Shown piece after piece: positions 15,058 through 18,312 of a DNA stretch of 18,312 bases. Where the stretch lies: positions 1 to 18,312 of the forward strand of contig PFNU01000095.1 in the NCBI GenBank assembly GCA_002792135.1, written 5' to 3'. Under the pieces are notes generated by a model. That model worked only from the letters and a program-made list of their open reading frames with translations, did no database searches and was not told where the DNA came from. The translations under genes and the position numbers were made by a program. The stretch is from a bacterium (Candidatus Torokbacteria) CG_4_10_14_0_2_um_filter_35_8 (GTDB lineage: Bacteria > Patescibacteriota > GCA-2792135). Positions within the stretch are counted from its first letter, which is position 1, and each line of letters begins with the position of its first letter.

Positions 15058-15531
15058 ATGACCTTAGGAATTGCACTTGCGATTTTGGGTGCTGCAATTG
15101 CGGTTATTGCCTGTGGAATTGGCTCTGTAAAAGGAGTGGGGATGGCTGGAGAAGCTGCTGCAGGAGTTGTAGCAGAACAGCCGGAAAAATTTGGTAAGCT
15201 TCTCCTTCTTCAAGCTCTTCCAGGAACTCAAGGAATTTATGGTTTCTTGGGAGCTTTCTGGGTTATTATGAAAATTCAGCTTTTGTCTAGTCCGATAGAT
15301 ATCAGTACTGTGACTGGATGGCAAATTCTTTTTGCATGTCTTCCTATTGCTATCACCGGTCTTATCTCTGGGATTCATCAAGGAAGAGTAGTAACATCAG
15401 GAATTTCCACTGTTGCAAAAAGAGGAGAAGAGTCAGGAAAAATGATCATCCTTGCCGCAATGGTTGAAACTTATGCAGTACTTGGTCTTCTTGCAAGTAT
15501 TCTTCTAATTAATGGTATTCCGGTAGAATAG
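15058..15531 (+). CDS. atpK: V-type ATPase subunit K (c-ring proteolipid), predicted Na+-binding
   Basis: Rotor-ring proteolipid of 157 residues with four transmembrane helices (two fused hairpins), the same architecture as Enterococcus NtpK. The ion site is readable: LPGTQGIYG in helix 2 gives Leu54, Thr57, Gln58 and Tyr61; SGIHQGRV in helix 3 gives Gln108; AAMVETYAVLG in helix 4 gives the essential Glu137. These line up with L61, T64, Q65, Y68, Q110 and E139, which form the Na+ site in E. hirae NtpK, so Na+ coupling is predicted. Only one carboxylate is present per four-helix unit, which implies fewer ions per turn than two-helix rings. GSVKGVGMAGEAAAGV and EQPEKFGKL also match the family closely. 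The gene is isolated by repeat-rich spacers on both sides, possibly relevant to its higher required dosage. Confidence 0.96.
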   Translation: MTLGIALAILGAAIAVIACGIGSVKGVGMAGEAAAGVVAEQPEKFGKLLLLQALPGTQGIYGFLGAFWVIMKIQLLSSPIDISTVTGWQILFACLPIAITGLISGIHQGRVVTSGISTVAKRGEESGKMIILAAMVETYAVLGLLASILLINGIPVE

Positions 15532-15721
15532 GAAATTAGGCTACTAGGCAACTAGGATATCAGGTTCGGTAGATTTTCTAAATTCCATATTCTTAATTCT
15601 TATTTTTTTGCTTCATGCTTTTAGCTTTAAACTTTGCGCTTCTATCACTAGTGCCTAGTCCCTGATGCCTAGCCCCTAAGATATTTTTTAATTTTTGAAC
15701 TTTGAATTTTAAACTTCTAAG
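15532..15721. repeat. Repeat-filled atpK-atpE spacer
   Basis: A 190-bp non-coding spacer. Its left part (TAGGCTACTAGGCAACTAGG, about 15537-15556) is imperfectly inverted relative to GTGCCTAGTCCCTGATGCCT at about 15650-15669, a loose long-range hairpin of the TAGG/CCTA family. The right end (about 15683-15718) is a T/A-rich tract (TTTTTAATTTTTGAACTTTG, then AATTTTAAACTT) that stops directly before the GTG of atpE. No open reading frame or canonical terminator was seen. Confidence 0.6.
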
Positions 15722-16285
15722 GTGGCCCTTAAAGATATTCTAAACAAAATAATCAAAGATGCTGAAGATGAGACAGCAAAGATTAATACAGAGGCTGAAA
15801 AAGAGATTAAAAGACTTAATAACAAAGCAGCAAGAGAAATAGAAACAGAACGACTTGCCATGAAAAGTAGGACCAGAGAGAGGAGGAGGTTTTTAAAAGA
15901 ACAGAAGGAAATAGAAATGGAACTTGATACAAAAAAGGAAATTCTTTCTAAGAAACAAGCAGAGATTGATAATATTTTTAATGAGGTTTTAAGAGAAATA
16001 GTTGATCTTCCAGATAAAGATTATGTTGAGATCATTCGAAAGCTTCTTAAGAAGACTCCACATGGTAGAGAGGGTGTTTTTGTTATCCCTAAAAAGAGGT
16101 TGGAGATAACAGAGAAAGAAATTAAAAAGGTTATACCAAATGCCAAGTTTGATGCTTCTAGCAAAATTGAAGGCGGTTTTATTATAAAGACAAAAGAAAC
16201 TGAAATTGATAATTCTTTTGCTTCTCTTCTTGCGCAGATAAAAGAAGACTTAGAAAAAGATGTAGCTGATATTTTATTTGGCTAG
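15722..16285 (+). CDS. atpE: V-type ATPase subunit E (peripheral stalk)
   Basis: A 187-residue subunit E. Its N-terminal half (about 1-90) is a charged helix that pairs with the small coiled-coil stalk subunit. The C-terminal half is the alpha/beta domain that holds the top of subunit B. Features: LKDILNKIIKDAEDETAKIN at the start (a typical family beginning), KTPHGREGVFVIPKKRLEIT as strand sequence, and the near-terminal IEGGFIIKTKETEIDNSFAS, the family's conserved GGxxI...I.V/IDNS(F/L) pattern. The start is GTG 15722, which gives the expected N-terminus; the bases TAAG just before it are only a very weak ribosome site. It is followed by atpC after 26 bp. Confidence comes from the domain pattern and operon position together. 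Confidence 0.92.
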   Translation: MALKDILNKIIKDAEDETAKINTEAEKEIKRLNNKAAREIETERLAMKSRTRERRRFLKEQKEIEMELDTKKEILSKKQAEIDNIFNEVLREIVDLPDKDYVEIIRKLLKKTPHGREGVFVIPKKRLEITEKEIKKVIPNAKFDASSKIEGGFIIKTKETEIDNSFASLLAQIKEDLEKDVADILFG

Positions 16286-16311
16286 AGATTAAATATTTAT
16301 TTAGTTAGCAA

Positions 16312-17346
16312 ATGATTTATAAGATTAAAATTCAAGATGATGAAATTTTTGCCTATAGTATGGGTAGGATTCGGGCTCTGGAAAATCTTCTTTTGGATAA
16401 AGAAAAAGTAGAAAGAATGCTGTCTTCCTCTGATCCTAATATTTTTACTTCTGTTTTGAACGAAACTACGTTTACTGATGATTTAAGTCTGATAAGTCGC
16501 CCTGAAGATTTTCAGAAAGTTCTGAATAGTCACCTGAAAAGAACCAAGAAGTTTATATTAAAAATTACTCCGCCTTCTTCTCACAAAGATTTAAGCTTTT
16601 TGTGGCTTAAGTATGATGTTCAGAACGCTAAAGTTTTATTAAAAGCAAGATTAGAAAAGAAAGAGATTCGAGATAATTACTTATCTGGGTTAGGTAATGT
16701 TTCAAAAGGGAAGCTTAAAAAATATATTTCTAACAATGAGATTGAAGAGGAAACTTCAGAACAAGAAAAAGAAAATGTTTTTTTTAAGTTTATTGACAGA
16801 GCCAAGGAAACAAAAGAGCCAGAAGAAATAGATTTTGCTTTAGATAAAGCTTACTTTGGCTTGTTGTCAGAATATAGTAAGCTAAGCTATTATCAAGTTA
16901 TTAAAGATCTCATTAAAATATGGATAGATCTCTATAATATTAAAACCTTTATAAGAGCAAAGATTCTAGAAAAAGATAAGAAGTTTCTTAAGAAAGTTCT
17001 TACTCCTCATGGAAGTTTTGACCTGAAGTTTTTTGCTAAACTTTTGTCATTAGGTTTAGAGAAATTACCAGGAGAATTTAAAGATTCTCCTTATGGGAAA
17101 ATTGTAGAAGAGACTATAGATTATTATTCAAAAAATAACTCCCTCTCTATTTTAGATAAGCTTATTTATGACTTTGAAATGTCGTTTTTAAAAGAAGAAA
17201 ATAAAGTTTCTCTAGGTATTGCACCGGTTATAGGATATATGCTTGCGAAAGAAAATGAAGTAAGAGTTTTAAGAATTATTATGATTGGAAAGTTAAGAAG
17301 AATTCCTAGAGAAGAAATCGAAAAGTATATTGGAATTTTATATTAA
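16312..17346 (+). CDS. atpC: V-type ATPase subunit C (central-stalk/rotor adaptor, d-type)
   Basis: A 344-residue, almost all-helical protein matching subunit C (NtpC, homologous to eukaryotic subunit d), the funnel-shaped adaptor joining the K ring to the D-F central stalk. It has family-normal length and repeated helical units: YSMGRIRALENLLLDKEKVERML near the N-terminus, DLSFLWLKYDVQNAKVLLKA (about 99-118), IKIWIDLYNIKTFIRAKI (about 202-219), and a C-terminal IGYMLAKENEVRVLRIIMIG followed by IPREEIEKYI. The two (D/N)xxN(A/I)K segments and the final AKE.E...R motif are the recognisable family marks. There is no membrane segment. The stop is 5 bp before a 28-bp perfect palindrome separating it from atpF. 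Confidence 0.93.
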   Translation: MIYKIKIQDDEIFAYSMGRIRALENLLLDKEKVERMLSSSDPNIFTSVLNETTFTDDLSLISRPEDFQKVLNSHLKRTKKFILKITPPSSHKDLSFLWLKYDVQNAKVLLKARLEKKEIRDNYLSGLGNVSKGKLKKYISNNEIEEETSEQEKENVFFKFIDRAKETKEPEEIDFALDKAYFGLLSEYSKLSYYQVIKDLIKIWIDLYNIKTFIRAKILEKDKKFLKKVLTPHGSFDLKFFAKLLSLGLEKLPGEFKDSPYGKIVEETIDYYSKNNSLSILDKLIYDFEMSFLKEENKVSLGIAPVIGYMLAKENEVRVLRIIMIGKLRRIPREEIEKYIGILY

Positions 17347-17351
17347 ATTAA

Positions 17352-17379
17352 GAAGGTGACACGACGTCGTGTCACCTTC
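17352..17379. repeat. 28-bp perfect palindrome in the atpC-atpF spacer
   Basis: GAAGGTGACACGAC (17352-17365) is followed at once by its exact reverse complement (17366-17379), with an AatII-type GACGTC at the centre. It starts 5 bp after the atpC stop and ends 17 bp before the atpF ATG. In RNA it would form a very stable hairpin of about 12 bp with a tight loop. There is no T tract after it, so it is not a standard terminator. It could be an RNA-processing or stability hairpin, a dimeric-protein binding site or a mobile palindromic repeat. Confidence 0.95.
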
Positions 17380-17396
17380 AGAAGTGATATTTACAT

Positions 17397-17744
17397 ATGC
17401 CAAGAGAAGATACAAAAAATAATTTACAATACAAAATAGCAGTATTAGGCGAAAAAGAAGCTGTCTTAGGTTTTTATGCTGTAGGGCTTAAAGTTTTTGT
17501 GGTTGAGAATGAAAAAGAAGCAGTCGATAAACTTGCTAAGATTAAAGGACAGAATGATATTGGAATCTTATTTATTACCGAATATTTTTATAATATTTTA
17601 AAAGAAGAGTTAAGAGAAATAGAAGGACAAGTATTACCTGCGGTGGTAGTTATTCCGGACCATACGGGATCAAAGGAAATAGGTATGAGGAAGATGAAAG
17701 GAGTTATTGAAAAAGCAGTAGGGTCAGACATACTATCAAGGTAA
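17397..17744 (+). CDS. atpF: V-type ATPase subunit F (central stalk; NtpG-like)
   Basis: A 115-residue subunit F, the small Rossmann-like protein that binds subunit D in the rotating central stalk (called NtpG in Enterococcus). The first strand and following region, YKIAVLGEKEAVLGFYAVGL, match the family pattern I.V.G....V.GF...G. Next come VVENEKEAVDKL, then DIGILFITEYFYNILKEEL (the conserved IGII.ITE motif), and VLPAVVVIPDHTGS, which resembles the family's P.I..IP...G. It has normal length. The ATG lies 17 bp after the palindrome, so a hairpin in the mRNA would sit just upstream of the initiation region. The position between C and A is exactly as in ntpFIKECGABD. Confidence 0.93.
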   Translation: MPREDTKNNLQYKIAVLGEKEAVLGFYAVGLKVFVVENEKEAVDKLAKIKGQNDIGILFITEYFYNILKEELREIEGQVLPAVVVIPDHTGSKEIGMRKMKGVIEKAVGSDILSR

Positions 17745-17885
17745 TTTCATAATTTATAGGTTGCAAATGTCTAATTTCTAATTAAAAATTTCCAATGAAT
17801 GTCCAATGACTGAATATTTAGAATGTTAGGCTATTAGGAAAGTTAGGTTGAGTATCAAGAGAAGTTCTCTGATGTGCTAGAGTAG

Positions 17886-17903
17886 AAACGAGAGTTCTCG
17901 TTT
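17886..17903 (+). terminator. Weak hairpin with following T-rich stretch (possible attenuator)
   Basis: A 7-bp stem AAACGAG/CTCGTTT with loop AGTT, continuing into ATTTATTTA. The stem is short and the T tract is interrupted by A, so termination would be partial at best. It lies inside the ATPase operon before atpA, where full termination would be unexpected unless atpA has its own promoter. Confidence 0.25.
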
Positions 17904-17932
17904 ATTTATTTAGTGGTGTATCTAAAATTTGT

Positions 17933-17960
17933 GATTCGTGATTCTTAATTCGTGATTCTT
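17933..17960. repeat. ATTCG-type direct repeat, copy near atpA
   Basis: ATTCGTGATTCTTAATTCGT at 17934-17953 is identical to 4969-4988; the related copy is at 10380-10397. The unit is internally repetitive (GATTC/AATTC plus CGTGA). Confidence 0.75.
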
Positions 17961-18027
17961 TGCTTAGTCATTAGTAATTTGAAGCTTTTGAAGATTGAAA
18001 ATACTTATAATTTGTCCTATTAATATT

Positions 18028-18312
18028 ATGTCTACTACTAATAAAAATTCTTCCTTAGGCAAAATAATAAAAGTTTCAGGCCCCCTAGTTGTTGCGGAAG
18101 GAATCCCTAATGCCAAAATGTTTGATGTAGTAAAAGTAAGTGATAAAGGACTTATTGGAGAAATTATTGGGCTAAAAAAGAATTTGGCATCTATTCAGGT
18201 TTATGAAGATACATCAGGTCTTGGGCCAGGAGAGCCCGTTGAGACAACTCGCATGCCTCTTTCTGCTGAGCTTGGACCTGGGATTATGAGTTCGATTTAT
18301 GATGGCATCCAA
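18028..18312 (+). CDS. atpA: V-type ATPase catalytic subunit A (3' truncated by window end)
   Basis: The first 95 codons of the catalytic, ATP-hydrolysing or synthesising subunit A; the frame is open to the last base. The N-terminal beta-barrel sequence is unmistakable: GKIIKVSGPLVVAEGI (11-26), GLIGEIIGLKKNLASIQVY, EDTSGLGPGEPV (58-69) and LSAELGPGIMSSIYDGIQ at the edge. This matches V/A-type A subunits, not F1 alpha or beta. The P-loop and the A-subunit-specific bulge lie beyond the window. The ATG at 18028 is the first start in frame with the barrel and gives the usual short lead. There is no Shine-Dalgarno sequence. It lies 283 bp after atpF, unusually far for this operon, and the gap is filled with repeats. 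Subunits B and D are expected next. Confidence 0.96.
   Translation, partial: MSTTNKNSSLGKIIKVSGPLVVAEGIPNAKMFDVVKVSDKGLIGEIIGLKKNLASIQVYEDTSGLGPGEPVETTRMPLSAELGPGIMSSIYDGIQ

Larger units (their letters stand above)
17745..18027. other. 283-bp repeat-rich spacer between atpF and atpA
   Basis: This spacer has no credible gene. It contains TAGGCTATTAGG-type repeats near 17826, an AGAGAA/TTCTCT palindrome near 17859, a small hairpin AAACGAG-AGTT-CTCGTTT (17886-17903) followed by a T-rich stretch, and the ATTCG-type direct repeat (17933-17960) whose first 20 nt match 4969-4988. A TATAAT hexamer at 18006-18011 lies 16 bp before the atpA ATG but lacks a -35 box at the right distance. Confidence 0.6.

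Noticed and set aside
2090..17960. CRISPR array
   Set aside because: The repeats are dispersed across spacers thousands of bases apart, with no regular repeat-spacer periodicity and no cas genes.
18006..18011. Promoter for atpA based on TATAAT
   Set aside because: No -35-like hexamer lies 16-18 nt upstream; TTGAAG copies sit at 12 or 21 nt. In such AT-rich DNA a lone TATAAT is weak evidence.
12552..18312. Archaeal origin because of the A/V-type ATPase
   Set aside because: The bacterial consensus promoter, bacterial MutM, O-antigen-type genes and ntp-like operon order all favour a bacterium; V-type ATPases are widespread in bacteria.

Overview
This is an AT-rich window (roughly one third G+C by eye). 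Every convincing gene is on the + strand, and both ends cut through a gene. It holds two functional blocks with a DNA-repair gene between them. The host is a bacterium: there is a consensus sigma-70-type promoter, a bacterial MutM and an O-antigen-type glycan cluster. The bacterial V-type ATPase, the almost complete lack of Shine-Dalgarno sequences and the repeat-filled spacers suggest an uncultivated candidate-phylum lineage (Patescibacteria/CPR or Omnitrophota-like). That placement is inference from style, not proof.

Block 1 (1-11564) is a surface-polysaccharide cluster. In order it has a DegT/DnrJ-type sugar aminotransferase (5' end outside the window), a GT4 glycosyltransferase, a Wzx-like flippase, a second GT4, a WecB-type UDP-GlcNAc 2-epimerase, a third GT4, an O-antigen ligase/polymerase-like membrane protein, a fourth GT4 and a membrane-anchored GT2 glycosyltransferase. 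Together these could make nucleotide sugars (epimerase, aminotransferase), assemble a lipid-linked glycan on the inner face of the membrane (glycosyltransferases), flip it (flippase) and polymerise or ligate it outside (ligase). Six of these genes (flippase to fourth GT4) are bracketed by a perfect 99-bp inverted repeat at 2090-2188 and 10278-10376, the most striking structure in the window.

Between the blocks is mutM (11610-12437), for repair of oxidised purines, followed by a consensus promoter (TTGACA, 17 nt, TATAAT) at 12464-12492.

Block 2 (12552 to the end) is a V-type ATPase operon in the order peripheral-stalk coiled coil (NtpF/AtpG/AhaH type), I, K, E, C, F, A, as in Enterococcus ntp and Thermus V-ATPase operons. 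The rotor subunit K keeps the residues that bind Na+ in Enterococcus hirae NtpK, so a sodium-coupled enzyme is predicted. Subunit A is cut by the window end; B and D presumably follow.

No spacer exceeds 300 bases, but most spacers of 100-283 bp are packed with repeats: TAGG-rich/CCTA-rich imperfect hairpins, ATTCGTGATTC-type direct repeats, GC-rich GGCGGATCAGC elements, a 28-bp perfect palindrome (atpC/atpF) and T-rich tracts directly abutting start codons. A 119-bp leader before the O-antigen ligase gene can fold into two hairpins with complementary loops. No tRNA, rRNA, CRISPR array, transposase or recombinase gene was seen.
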